Under the pieces are notes generated by a model, which was not told the DNA's origin, ran no database searches, and was given only the letters and a program-made list of their open reading frames with translations. 22,876 nucleotides of DNA from Bacteroidales bacterium (GTDB lineage: Bacteria; Bacteroidota; Bacteroidia; Bacteroidales; BM520), in the NCBI GenBank assembly GCA_028701815.1, contig JAQVPY010000011.1, positions 1-22,876 on the forward strand, read 5' to 3'. Numbering within the stretch: position 1 is the first letter of the stretch; each line of letters opens with the position of its first letter. Of the stretch, positions 16,072 to 22,876 are shown piece after piece. The position numbers and the translations under genes were made by a program.

Positions 16072-16185
16072 ATGGGTAAAGGTGATCAGAAAAGTAAAAG
16101 AGGAAAAATTATAGCCGGTTCATACGGGAATAATCGTTCACATAAAGCTCCAAAACCTGCTGCTAAAGAGACTTCTGAAGAATAA
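16072..16185 (+). CDS. Small ribosomal subunit protein bTHX
   Basis: A 37-residue basic protein starting MGKGDQKSKRGKIIAGSYGN, which matches the bTHX (30S protein THX) pattern MGKGDxKTxRGKIxxGSYG. This peptide stabilises the 30S head by sitting in a cavity between 16S rRNA helices. The N-terminal core is fully conserved in character; the tail (HKAPKPAAKETSEE) is acidic at its end and longer than in Thermus. It has its own -7 box and its own terminator, so it can be expressed independently of the HU gene upstream. Confidence 0.92.
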   Translation: MGKGDQKSKRGKIIAGSYGNNRSHKAPKPAAKETSEE

Positions 16186-16217
16186 TTTTTTCTTGGTTAC
16201 TTACTTATGAAACACAA

Positions 16218-16246
16218 AGAGCGACTCACTAGCCGCTCTTTTTTTT
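16218..16246 (+). terminator. Intrinsic terminator after bTHX
   Basis: A 9-bp stem AGAGCGACT / AGCCGCTCT (16218-16226, 16231-16239, one A-C mismatch) with a CACT loop leads into eight T (16239-16246). The end of the T-run is also part of the murD stop codon on the other strand. Confidence 0.85.
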
Positions 16247-17549
16247 ATTTGTGCGCATTGATTAGCGATTTGTAATAATTTCCGCGCTCTTCGAAGTTTT
16301 TGAACATGTCATAACTTGATGCAGCCGGAGAAAGAAGACACGAATTGCCTGTTCGCGTGCATCTGAAGGCTTCTTCAACTGCTTCATGCATGTTTTTTAC
16401 ATATACAACGCGTCCGCTTATGTCGCTATATCGTTCTTTTATGATGCTTCCGATCCTGTCGCCTGCACCCCCTAAAAGCAAAATGTTTGAAATTTTCGAC
16501 TTGGAAAGAAATCTGCATAACTTGTTGTATCCTATCCCCCTGTCATAACCGCCGAGAATGATCGTGTCAACATCTTTTACTGTCTCTATGGCTGCAATAA
16601 CAGCCTCCGGTATAGTGGCTATAGAGTCGTTGTAAAACTTAATTCCACTGAATGTGCCTACATATTCTAAACGATGCGGAAGCGGCGTAAAAGAAGCTAT
16701 GCCGGATTCGATTTCAGAATCAGATACGCATAATAAACGCGATATCTGTCCCGCCGCATTAGCATCTATGGCGTTATGCCTGCCCATTAAACGACTCCCT
16801 GAAATGTCATATAAGGCTGCATTGTTAAGGTCGATTATCCTCCCGCAATAGCCCCTAAGCGCTTGCCCTATGCCCATAATATCCATGTCTACTATTAAGA
16901 TGTCTTCCTTATTCTGTTTGAGGAAAATGTTGCATTTAGCATTATAGTAGTTGGCAAAGGTTATAAACTGGTCTAAATGCTCTTCATATATGTTTAGCAG
17001 TAATGCGATATGCGGCGATATCGTAATGTGATTTAACTGATGAGCTGATAGCTCCATGACAATTATGGTGCTGTCGCTTATTTTGTTTATTGCCGAAAAT
17101 GCCGGAATCCCAATATTGCCTACTATTACAGCGTCTTTACCGGATTCTTTAAGAATATGGTAGGTGAGACTCGTGGTAGTACTCTTGCCTTTTGTCCCCG
17201 TTATGCCTACTACCTGTTTGTGATATCTTCTTAGAAAAAGGTCGGTTTGTGACGTTATCTTGCTCTCTGGTATCCCGTCAACAATGCTTTCGGGAATTCC
17301 GGGCGACTTGATTATCATGTCGTAGTCGTTGATTCTCAATAAACATTTTTCATATTCTTCGCTGCCGGTGAAGGTCGTATGGCTCGCTGAGATGTCTGCC
17401 GGAACAGCCTCTTCCAATCTGTCGGCGATGTCTATCATGTCTGCAGAAATACATTTGGATATCTCCGCTAATGTCTCTTTGCCCTCTCTTCCGAAACCAA
17501 GGATGAGAATCTTTTTGCCGCCTAATATTTCTGTGATTGTCCTAATCAT
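16245..17549 (-). CDS. murD: MurD-family ligase, probably MurD2-type (UDP-MurNAc-L-Ala:L-Glu ligase)
   Basis: 434 residues from the ATG that overlaps the end of the murL gene by 8 bases; the frame is open further up to 17600, but MIRTITEILGGKKILILGFG is the family start. It has the three Mur ligase domains: the N-terminal nucleotide-sugar domain (GFGREG 18-23, SPGIPES), the ATPase domain with P-loop GTKGKST (118-124) and the likely carbamylated Lys205, and the C-terminal amino-acid domain with LLSPAAASSYDMFKNFEERG (405-424). Classical MurD has GxNGKST, ELSSFQLE and NDSKATN. Here these are GTKGKST, ELSAHQL (166-172) and NDSIATIP (307-314). Together with the coupled murL gene this suggests L-Glu rather than D-Glu as substrate, as in Xanthomonas MurD2. 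It acts in cytoplasmic peptidoglycan precursor synthesis. Specificity is inferred; the Mur ligase assignment itself is firm. Confidence 0.9.
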   Translation of the reverse strand: MIRTITEILGGKKILILGFGREGKETLAEISKCISADMIDIADRLEEAVPADISASHTTFTGSEEYEKCLLRINDYDMIIKSPGIPESIVDGIPESKITSQTDLFLRRYHKQVVGITGTKGKSTTTSLTYHILKESGKDAVIVGNIGIPAFSAINKISDSTIIVMELSAHQLNHITISPHIALLLNIYEEHLDQFITFANYYNAKCNIFLKQNKEDILIVDMDIMGIGQALRGYCGRIIDLNNAALYDISGSRLMGRHNAIDANAAGQISRLLCVSDSEIESGIASFTPLPHRLEYVGTFSGIKFYNDSIATIPEAVIAAIETVKDVDTIILGGYDRGIGYNKLCRFLSKSKISNILLLGGAGDRIGSIIKERYSDISGRVVYVKNMHEAVEEAFRCTRTGNSCLLSPAASSYDMFKNFEERGNYYKSLINAHK

Positions 17550-18924
17550 AATCTTCCGGAATAAAATTCTCTTTGTTCTCATATCGGAGCAAAATGTCAA
17601 AAGCAGAAATGTCGGCGACGAATTTGTCGGATTGTCCGAGATCTCTGTATTCGCACTGATATACCTTAGATATATAGTTATTTAGTATGCCTGTTGGTAC
17701 GTTGCTTTTTAGATATTTTGCTAATGCTGCCCGAGTCTCTTCTACTGTCCCTATACACTCAAATGGTTTTGTCTCATGCACACCTGTTAATTCATATAGA
17801 GTGTTGAGTAAGGCGGTATTTTCAAACATGTCTTTGCCGAAAATAGCCTTTAAAGTCTCTTTGTTGATGAAAGGGGAGAGCATGATATATACAAATAGAC
17901 ATTTGGGACAGTTGCAACACCACGCGCCTTTTCGTCCACCCACATTGCAGCTTAAAAATGTCCTGAAGTACTCTTCGTGCTCGGAGAATTTCTCGGCTAT
18001 GCGCAACTCGGATAGATTTCTCAGATAACTGAAATAGTAGTATCGTGGAGAAGTATATTCCATATAATATTCCCTGAAGGCTTTTTCAAAGTGAAAAGTC
18101 TTGGAATATTGATGGTTGATGATGTCTCCCGACTCGGAAATAACTGTAGACTCATTCGCGCTGGCTTCGTTAGAAAGCGCTATATATTTGCTCCCTGTAA
18201 GCTCTGCTGCTATTAAAGTACAAAAGGCAACAATGGCCGAAAAAGGAGTATGCCCGTTTAGATAACCCATCGAATTCATCTTCAGTAACAGCGGATCGAG
18301 GGTCCTTGTGACTCTGATAGTGTCTTCTTCAATGAAACCCGCAATCCTAATACATTCGGTAGCGGCATGTATGGGGTTTATTACGAAAGGTGTGATACGG
18401 TTGAATGAAACCTTACTTTTTAATTCCTCGAGGGTGACGACAGAGTCTTTTCCGCCGCCGACAGGAATGATGACGGGTGAAATAATACTTGTATATCGCT
18501 CTTTGAAACAGTTGAAATTGCCCTCTCGTTTTTGTGAATGATCAGTAGTTATCTTTACAAAATTCTCAAGCGAAGTCGTTATGTTATTCTTATATCTAAA
18601 CTCTCCGAGCCCATAGAAAATGAGATTATTCCACCATGATATCTGCTTGTTGTCCATTGTATTACAGCGTACAATTAATGTGTTACTGCATGTCGTTTTC
18701 CAGTAACTTATAGCTTCTGTCATGCCGAGATTGAATACAAGTTTGTCAAGTATTTCGGTATCAAAGTTTGTAGCGAGTAGTTTTTGCGGGATAAAAAAAG
18801 ACAAGGAGGGAGAGAAGCTGAAAATTTCCTTTTCGTGTATTACGAAGGAGAAGGAGACATTCAGCACATTTCCGTCTAAAGTGTATTTATAGTCGTTATA
18901 ATAAAATGTATTTTCTTTTATCAT
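17542..18924 (-). CDS. murL: MurL-like UDP-MurNAc-L-Ala-L-Glu epimerase
   Basis: 460 residues starting MIKENTFYYNDYKY. In Xanthomonas oryzae MurL epimerises the terminal L-Glu of UDP-MurNAc-L-Ala-L-Glu to D-Glu in an ATP-dependent reaction. Features seen here are an ATP-binding PP-loop IPVGGGKDSVVT (Lys159), GHTPFSAIVAF, the conserved SNEASANEST, and a Cys cluster WCCNCPKC (Cys336, 337, 339, 342) that could bind metal. These agree with my memory of the MurL family; many Bacteroidota members are left as hypothetical proteins. The frame runs upstream to 19089 inside the ppdK 3' end, but the ATG at 18924 lies just behind a promoter and gives the family N-terminus. The last codons overlap the murD start, so the two are probably translationally coupled. 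Confidence 0.78.
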   Translation of the reverse strand: MIKENTFYYNDYKYTLDGNVLNVSFSFVIHEKEIFSFSPSLSFFIPQKLLATNFDTEILDKLVFNLGMTEAISYWKTTCSNTLIVRCNTMDNKQISWWNNLIFYGLGEFRYKNNITTSLENFVKITTDHSQKREGNFNCFKERYTSIISPVIIPVGGGKDSVVTLEELKSKVSFNRITPFVINPIHAATECIRIAGFIEEDTIRVTRTLDPLLLKMNSMGYLNGHTPFSAIVAFCTLIAAELTGSKYIALSNEASANESTVISESGDIINHQYSKTFHFEKAFREYYMEYTSPRYYYFSYLRNLSELRIAEKFSEHEEYFRTFLSCNVGGRKGAWCCNCPKCLFVYIMLSPFINKETLKAIFGKDMFENTALLNTLYELTGVHETKPFECIGTVEETRAALAKYLKSNVPTGILNNYISKVYQCEYRDLGQSDKFVADISAFDILLRYENKENFIPEDYD

Positions 18925-18928
18925 AATG

Positions 18929-18936
18929 CAAAGGTA
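18929..18936 (-). promoter_or_regulatory. Predicted -7 box of the murL-murD operon
   Basis: TACCTTTG on the minus strand (18936 to 18929) matches TAnnTTTG. Only four bases separate it from the murL ATG, so the mRNA should be leaderless or nearly so. The -33 position falls in the loop of the ppdK terminator hairpin, where I see no good TTTG. Confidence 0.5.
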
Positions 18937-18937
18937 G

Positions 18938-18976
18938 AAAAAAAAAGTGTGTCCTCTGACAGGTAGGACACACTTT
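18938..18976 (-). terminator. Intrinsic terminator after ppdK
   Basis: On the minus strand a perfect 12-bp stem (AAAGTGTGTCCT / AGGACACACTTT; plus-strand arms 18944-18955 and 18965-18976) with a 9-base loop is followed by nine T (18946 to 18938). It lies about 25 bases past the ppdK stop codon. Confidence 0.93.
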
Positions 18977-19000
18977 CGAATTATTTTATAAAATGAATTG

Positions 19001-21715
19001 TTACATTTTCTTAATAGCTGCCTGAGCTGCTGCCAAACGAGCCACAGGGACGCGGAATGGGGAGCATGACACGTAGTTGAAACCGGCATTAAAGAAGAAC
19101 TCTACCGAAGCTGGGTCTCCGCCGTGTTCACCGCATACGCCGACTTTAAGATTAGGACGTGTTGAACGACCGCGTTCCGTACCTAATTTAACGAGCTGGC
19201 CTACACCTTGTTGATCTAATGTGTTGAACGGATCGTTAGGAAGGATCTTCTCATCTTTATATGTATTGATGATAGAGTTGACGTCGTCACGGGAGAAGCC
19301 GAAGGTCATCTGAGTGAGGTCGTTAGTTCCGAAAGAGAAGAATTCTGCAACGGTGGCGATTTCGTCAGCAACGAGGGTGGCTCTTGGAATTTCGATCATG
19401 GTGCCGTAGAGGTAATGAATTTTAACGTGGAACTTCTCTTCTACAGTCTGTTGAACTCGGTCTGCTATTGCTTTCTGGTGTTTCAGCTCAGTAACAGAGA
19501 TTGTAAGAGGAACCATTATTTCGAGTCTCGGGTCGTAGCCTTCAGTCAATAATTCAGCTGTAGCTTCGAATAAAGCGCGGAACTGTGTCTCAGTGATTTC
19601 AGAATAAACGATTCCGAGGCGGACGCCGCGAAGTCCCATCATAGGGTTAACTTCGTGTAAGGCGTCGATACGCGCTTTAAGGTCTTCGTAAGTCAAGCCT
19701 CTATCTTTAGCTAATGCGCGTTGTTTTTCTTCAGTTTGAGGAACGAATTCGTGCAACGGCGGATCCATAAGACGGAAAGTCAGCGGTTTGCCGTTCATGA
19801 CTTTAAGAGTTCCTTTAGCTGCTTCGCGGATATAAGGTTCGAGTTCGTTGAGGGCTTTTACACGTTCTTCCGTTGTGTTCGCAACAATCATATTACGAAG
19901 TTTAGCCAGCGGAGCTTCGCTGTTTTTGCCGTAGAACATGTGCTCTATACGGAAAAGGCCCACACCTTCAGCGCCGAAGTTGACAGCGTTTTGAGCATCT
20001 TCAGGAGTGTCGGCGTTTGTACGAACGCCCATGGTGCGGAACTTGTCGACGAGTCTCATGAATTCCTGAAAACGGGGATTCTCGGTTGCGTCGATCATCT
20101 TAATCTCTTTGTCGTAAACCCAGCCTTTAGAGCCGTTTAAGCTGATGATGTCACCTTCCTTAAACTTTTCTCCGTGGATGGTAAGTGTCCCTGCAGCGAT
20201 GTTGATATCTATGGCATCACATCCTACGATACAGCATTTACCCCATCCGCGAGCTACCAATGCAGCATGAGAGGTCATGCCGCCACGAGCCGTAAGAATA
20301 CCTGTTGCGGCACGCATGCCTTCAACATCTTCAGGATTGGTCTCTTCTCTTACGAGGATGTTATTTATTTTAGCCTTGTTATATTCAAGGGCTTTTTCAC
20401 ATGTGAGGGCTATTTTACCCACGGCGCCTCCGGGACCTGCGGGAAGACCCTTTGCTATAACTTTATGCATCTTCTCGTCAGCGGAGTCCAAGATAGGGTG
20501 GAGCAACTCGTCTAATTGAGCGGGAGTTAAGCGCATAACAACTTCTTTTTCTGAAATCATGCCTTCGTGAAGCATGTCAAGAGCCATCGTTAAAGCAGCA
20601 ACACCGGTACGCTTTCCAACACGGCATTGTAGCATATAGAGTTTATTCTCCTGAATGGTGAATTCGATGTCAAGCATGTCGTGATAATTCTTTTCGAGAA
20701 TGTCACGGATGGCACATAATTCTTTATATGTCTCAGGCATAAGTTCCTGCATGGAATGTAAATGCTTGTTCTGCTCGTTCTTTGTATCGTCATTCAATGG
20801 GTTGGGAGTACGGATACCTGCAACGACATCTTCGCCCTGAGCATTAACTAACCATTCGCCGTAGAATTGGTTGTCGCCTGTAGCCGGGTTACGAGTGAAT
20901 GCAACACCTGTTGCCGAATTGTCGCCCATGTTTCCAAATACCATGGCCTGAACGTTTACTGCTGTGCCCCAATCATCAGGAATACCTTCGATTCTACGAT
21001 AGGAGATGGCTTTTTTACCGTTCCAGCTTTTGAAAACAGCTTTAATGCCGCCTTCCATTTGTGCTCTTGCATCATCGGGGAATTCTGTTCCGAGAACTTC
21101 TTTTACCTTGGCTTTAAAAGCGTTGGCGAGTTCTAACAACTCGTCGGCAGCAATCTCTGTATCTGATTTATAACCTCTCGATTCTTTAAATTTGTCGAGC
21201 ATGTCGTCAAGTCGCTTGCGAATACCCTTACCATCAGCAGGCTCAATGCCTTCGGATTTTTCCATGACGACGTCTGCATACATCATAATCAAACGGCGGT
21301 ATGAGTCGTAAACAAAACGCGGATTGTTAGTCTTCTTTATTAAACCGGGGATGGTTTTTGAACTTAAACCTATGTTCAAAACGGTATCCATCATTCCGGG
21401 CATCGAACTACGTGCACCAGAACGGCATGAAACTAAAAGCGGATTGTCGGGGTCGTCATATTTAAGTCCCATTATGTTCTCAATGTTTTTTACGCCTGCC
21501 CATACTTCATCCATTAATGCAGCTGGAAGCTGACAATTGTTCGCATAATAAGCTGTACAACATTCCGTTGTAATTGTTAATCCGGCTGGTACCGGAAGTT
21601 CTAATAGACACATCTCAGCCAAATTGGCCCCTTTTCCGCCGAGTAAATTTTTCATGTCGGCCTTACCTTCTGCTGTCTTTCCTCCGAAGGTGTAAACATA
21701 CTTGATAGCTGTCAT
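19001..21715 (-). CDS. ppdK: Pyruvate, phosphate dikinase
   Basis: 904 residues, full length. It interconverts pyruvate, ATP and phosphate with phosphoenolpyruvate, AMP and pyrophosphate, and in anaerobes often serves glycolysis or gluconeogenesis. The N-terminal ATP-grasp domain starts YVYTFGGKTAEGKADMKNLL and GGKGANLAEM. The swivelling domain carries the phosphohistidine His483 in ARGGMTSHAALVARG. The C-terminal PEP/pyruvate barrel has the catalytic Cys861 in GVCGEHGGDPASVEFF and ends NYVSCSPFRVPVARLAAAQAAI. All key residues are intact. It is a single-gene unit with a near-consensus promoter and a strong terminator; the promoter interleaves with that of the divergent tRNA gene. Confidence 0.98.
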   Translation of the reverse strand: MTAIKYVYTFGGKTAEGKADMKNLLGGKGANLAEMCLLELPVPAGLTITTECCTAYYANNCQLPAALMDEVWAGVKNIENIMGLKYDDPDNPLLVSCRSGARSSMPGMMDTVLNIGLSSKTIPGLIKKTNNPRFVYDSYRRLIMMYADVVMEKSEGIEPADGKGIRKRLDDMLDKFKESRGYKSDTEIAADELLELANAFKAKVKEVLGTEFPDDARAQMEGGIKAVFKSWNGKKAISYRRIEGIPDDWGTAVNVQAMVFGNMGDNSATGVAFTRNPATGDNQFYGEWLVNAQGEDVVAGIRTPNPLNDDTKNEQNKHLHSMQELMPETYKELCAIRDILEKNYHDMLDIEFTIQENKLYMLQCRVGKRTGVAALTMALDMLHEGMISEKEVVMRLTPAQLDELLHPILDSADEKMHKVIAKGLPAGPGGAVGKIALTCEKALEYNKAKINNILVREETNPEDVEGMRAATGILTARGGMTSHAALVARGWGKCCIVGCDAIDINIAAGTLTIHGEKFKEGDIISLNGSKGWVYDKEIKMIDATENPRFQEFMRLVDKFRTMGVRTNADTPEDAQNAVNFGAEGVGLFRIEHMFYGKNSEAPLAKLRNMIVANTTEERVKALNELEPYIREAAKGTLKVMNGKPLTFRLMDPPLHEFVPQTEEKQRALAKDRGLTYEDLKARIDALHEVNPMMGLRGVRLGIVYSEITETQFRALFEATAELLTEGYDPRLEIMVPLTISVTELKHQKAIADRVQQTVEEKFHVKIHYLYGTMIEIPRATLVADEIATVAEFFSFGTNDLTQMTFGFSRDDVNSIINTYKDEKILPNDPFNTLDQQGVGQLVKLGTERGRSTRPNLKVGVCGEHGGDPASVEFFFNAGFNYVSCSPFRVPVARLAAAQAAIKKM

Positions 21716-21761
21716 CTAATTTTAGTTATTTATTAATACTAATTTGTTTCAATTAAAACTG

Positions 21762-21793
21762 CAAAAATAAAATAAAATTTTGTTATTTACAAA
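21762..21793 (-). promoter_or_regulatory. Predicted promoter of ppdK
   Basis: On the minus strand TTTG (21793 to 21790) and TATTTTTG (21769 to 21762) are 20 bases apart, a full match to the Bacteroidota consensus. The leader to the ATG at 21715 would be about 40 bases, AT-rich and without visible structure. Confidence 0.65.
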
Positions 21794-21808
21794 TAATGAT
21801 TAATTTTG
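21779..21808 (+). promoter_or_regulatory. Predicted promoter of tRNA-Gly
   Basis: TTTG (21779-21782) and TAATTTTG (21801-21808) are 18 bases apart. The -7 box ends 14 bases before the mature tRNA. The -33 box of the opposing ppdK promoter lies inside this spacer. Confidence 0.6.
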
Positions 21809-21822
21809 CATCTCAAAATAAT

Positions 21823-21895
21823 GCGGAAGTAGCTCAGTTGGTAGAGCATCAGCTTCCCAAGCTGAGGGTCGCGGGTTCGAGCCCCGTTTTCCGCT
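21823..21895 (+). tRNA. tRNA-Gly (anticodon CCC)
   Basis: A 73-base cloverleaf: acceptor stem GCGGAAG with TTTCCGC (one G-U pair), D-arm GCTC/GAGC, anticodon stem TCAGC/GCTGA around loop TTCCCAA, and T-arm with TTCGAGC. The anticodon CCC reads GGG (glycine), and the discriminator base is T, as usual for tRNA-Gly. The CCA end is not encoded. Confidence 0.97.
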
Positions 21896-21914
21896 CAATA
21901 TTATCTTTAAACGA

Positions 21915-21948
21915 CAAAGACCCGCCAAAAGACGGGCCTTTGTTTTTT
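21915..21948 (+). terminator. Intrinsic terminator after tRNA-Gly
   Basis: CAAAG and CTTTG (21915-21919, 21938-21942) enclose an inner stem CCCG/CGGG (21921-21924, 21932-21935, extendable past a mismatch to an AAAA loop), followed by six T (21943-21948). It ends about 20 bases before the 3' end of the convergent GlsB-type gene. Confidence 0.78.
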
Positions 21949-21968
21949 AAGTGTTAAACACCAAAAGG

Positions 21969-22214
21969 CTATTTTTTCTTTTTGAATAAAGAAAGAATCC
22001 AAAGGAAAACAATTGCACCTATTACGGAAACGATAAGATCCCATATAATGCTGTCGCCGCCGATTCCTAATAAGCTGAAAATCCATCCGCCTAAAACTCC
22101 GCCGACGATACCTACTAATAAATTTACCCAGAAGCCGAAGCCTCCGCCTTTGGTCAATTTACCGGCAATGAAACCGGCAAGAGCACCAATTAAAATGTAC
22201 CATAAAAAATTCAT
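21969..22214 (-). CDS. GlsB/YeaQ/YmgE family membrane protein
   Basis: 81 residues with three hydrophobic helices and repeated glycine motifs: LIGALAGFIAGKLTKGGGFGFWVNLLVGIVGGVLGGWIF, then an IVSVIGAIVFLWILSLF helix and a KKKK tail. This is the transglycosylase-associated / GlsB-YeaQ-YmgE family, small inner membrane proteins often induced by stress; the molecular function is unknown. The gene begins 28 bases after the membrane protein gene upstream, and I see no promoter of the usual form between them, so cotranscription is likely. Confidence 0.92.
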   Translation of the reverse strand: MNFLWYILIGALAGFIAGKLTKGGGFGFWVNLLVGIVGGVLGGWIFSLLGIGGDSIIWDLIVSVIGAIVFLWILSLFKKKK

Positions 22215-22242
22215 AACTTTTAATTTTAATTGTTATTTGTAA

Positions 22243-22876
22243 CTATTCTTTTTTGTCAGTCAATTTGTTGACAAACAGCCATTCTTCTTTATACTTGCGC
22301 GCAAACCGTCTGATCTTGCCCGCCCGCGTGGCAGCCTTAAACCATTTTCTCCAATAACAGGCGAAATAGAAAATAACGGGTGATACAAATAAATATAATA
22401 ATGTATATGCCCAACTCCCCGATATGATACCAAAGACAATGGTTTGCAAAATGTATAATATCGGGACAATGAATATCGCTGATAATACTCTTATCGAGGC
22501 TATAAATTGCTGATCTTTCACTTTCTTTCTCAACAACCTGTATAGCACTATGCCGATTATGGTGTTTACAAACCCTGATAAAGCTAATGGAAATGTGAGC
22601 AGGAGACATAAGAATCGCCCTGCTAAGCGAAACGCAGTGACAGGCTTTTTTACATTGTCTTTTGAGGTCATGCCGTGCAGCCTTAATATGGAATATGCCC
22701 TTCCTAAGTCGTCGACGGTCTCAATGAATTTTGGATTATCCTCCTCATATAAGACATCCAACTCTTTTACTATCTGCTTGGCGGCCTTTACTATTGCATC
22801 TTTTTCTTTAGGATATTGTTTGCGCGCAACCTCATCGCCCCAAAAATCAATGGCATAAATGTAGAAAGGGTAATAC
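22243..22876 (-). CDS. Integral membrane protein, C-terminal part (possible glycerolipid acyltransferase)
   Basis: The frame is open to the right edge without a convincing start, so this is the last 210 residues of a longer protein. A TTG lies in frame at 22761 but continues a coding-looking stretch (YYPFYIYAIDFWGDEVARKQ...). After about 90 soluble residues come about four membrane helices, with FPLALSGFVNTIIGIVLYRLL and IRVLSAIFIVPILYILQTIVFG separated by KKVKDQQF, then a basic C-terminal tail. The helix pattern with a central K-x-KD-x-QF resembles the C-terminal region of Bacteroidota lysophospholipid / glycerol-3-phosphate acyltransferases. The catalytic HX4D motif would lie upstream outside the window, so the call is tentative. 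The GlsB-type gene follows after 28 bases. Confidence 0.45.
   Translation of the reverse strand, partial: YYPFYIYAIDFWGDEVARKQYPKEKDAIVKAAKQIVKELDVLYEEDNPKFIETVDDLGRAYSILRLHGMTSKDNVKKPVTAFRLAGRFLCLLLTFPLALSGFVNTIIGIVLYRLLRKKVKDQQFIASIRVLSAIFIVPILYILQTIVFGIISGSWAYTLLYLFVSPVIFYFACYWRKWFKAATRAGKIRRFARKYKEEWLFVNKLTDKKE

Noticed and set aside
17550..17600. Longer MurD start inside murL
   Set aside because: The extension MTFCSDMRTKRILFRKI does not resemble MurD, while the ATG at 17549 overlaps the murL stop in the usual coupled arrangement.
18925..19089. 55-residue N-terminal extension of MurL reaching into the 3' end of ppdK
   Set aside because: It would read through the ppdK terminator hairpin and the murL promoter, is rich in Cys/His/Trp, and does not look like the family N-terminus. 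It is a chance open frame.
20174..20515. Open frames on the plus strand across ppdK, including a 113-codon one
   Set aside because: ppdK is intact and highly conserved on the other strand; the antisense frames lack family features and start signals.
21716..21761. Possible riboswitch or attenuator in the ppdK leader
   Set aside because: The roughly 40-base AT-rich leader shows no stable stem or conserved aptamer motif.
21823..21895. tRNA-Gly as an integration site for a mobile element
   Set aside because: No repeat of the tRNA 3' end, integrase or phage gene is present in the window.
22260..22609. Alternative minus-strand frames over the membrane protein gene at the right edge
   Set aside because: They are rich in Cys, His and Ser and out of frame with the hydrophobic coding frame, which continues to the window edge.

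Overview
The window comes from a member of the Bacteroidota, probably Bacteroidales or a close relative. Four things point there: a gldA-gldF-gldG cluster followed by a DUF4340 gene, a single-chain SecDF fusion, a secreted repeat protein with a type IX secretion (T9SS) C-terminal sorting domain, and promoters of the Bacteroidota type (-33 TTTG, -7 TAnnTTTG) in front of most transcription units. Shine-Dalgarno sequences are mostly weak or absent, as is usual in this phylum. The DNA is AT-rich and almost fully coding. The longest gene-free stretch is under 200 bases. I saw no insertion sequence, phage gene, CRISPR array or other sign of recent transfer.

Layout. 1-3435 (minus): an ABC transporter operon gldA, gldF, gldG and a DUF4340 gene cut by the left edge. 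3606-4859 (plus): an exported MORN-type (YwqK-like) repeat protein and a PaaI-like hotdog thioesterase, ending in a perfect bidirectional terminator. 4936-8118 (minus): secDF. 8278-10485 (plus): an FG-GAP/VCBS protein with a T9SS tail, starting at GTG. 10489-11863 (minus): rsmE and an exported DUF4159 protein, one base apart. 11942-13852 (plus): recQ, whose stop codon overlaps that of the convergent fmt gene. 13849-15527 (minus): a membrane-anchored TPR protein followed by fmt. 15712-16185 (plus): an HU-family DNA-binding protein and the 37-residue ribosomal protein bTHX. 16245-18924 (minus): a murL-like epimerase gene overlapping a murD-family ligase gene by 8 bases. 19001-21715 (minus): pyruvate phosphate dikinase. 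21823-21895 (plus): tRNA-Gly(CCC). 21969-22876 (minus): a small GlsB/YeaQ-type membrane protein and the C-terminal part of an integral membrane protein that may be a glycerolipid acyltransferase.

The most interesting locus is murL-murD. In Xanthomonas, MurD2 adds L-glutamate to UDP-MurNAc-L-Ala and MurL then epimerises that residue to D-glutamate, bypassing glutamate racemase. The two genes here overlap, and the ligase departs from classical MurD at several active-site motifs (GTKGKST, ELSAHQL, NDSIATIP), so this looks like a Bacteroidota version of the same route. The murL promoter lies directly behind the ppdK terminator and only four bases before the ATG, which predicts an almost leaderless mRNA. 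A second point is the SecF half of SecDF, where the usual Asp of the GYSIND motif is Ala. Most other genes are ordinary housekeeping genes.
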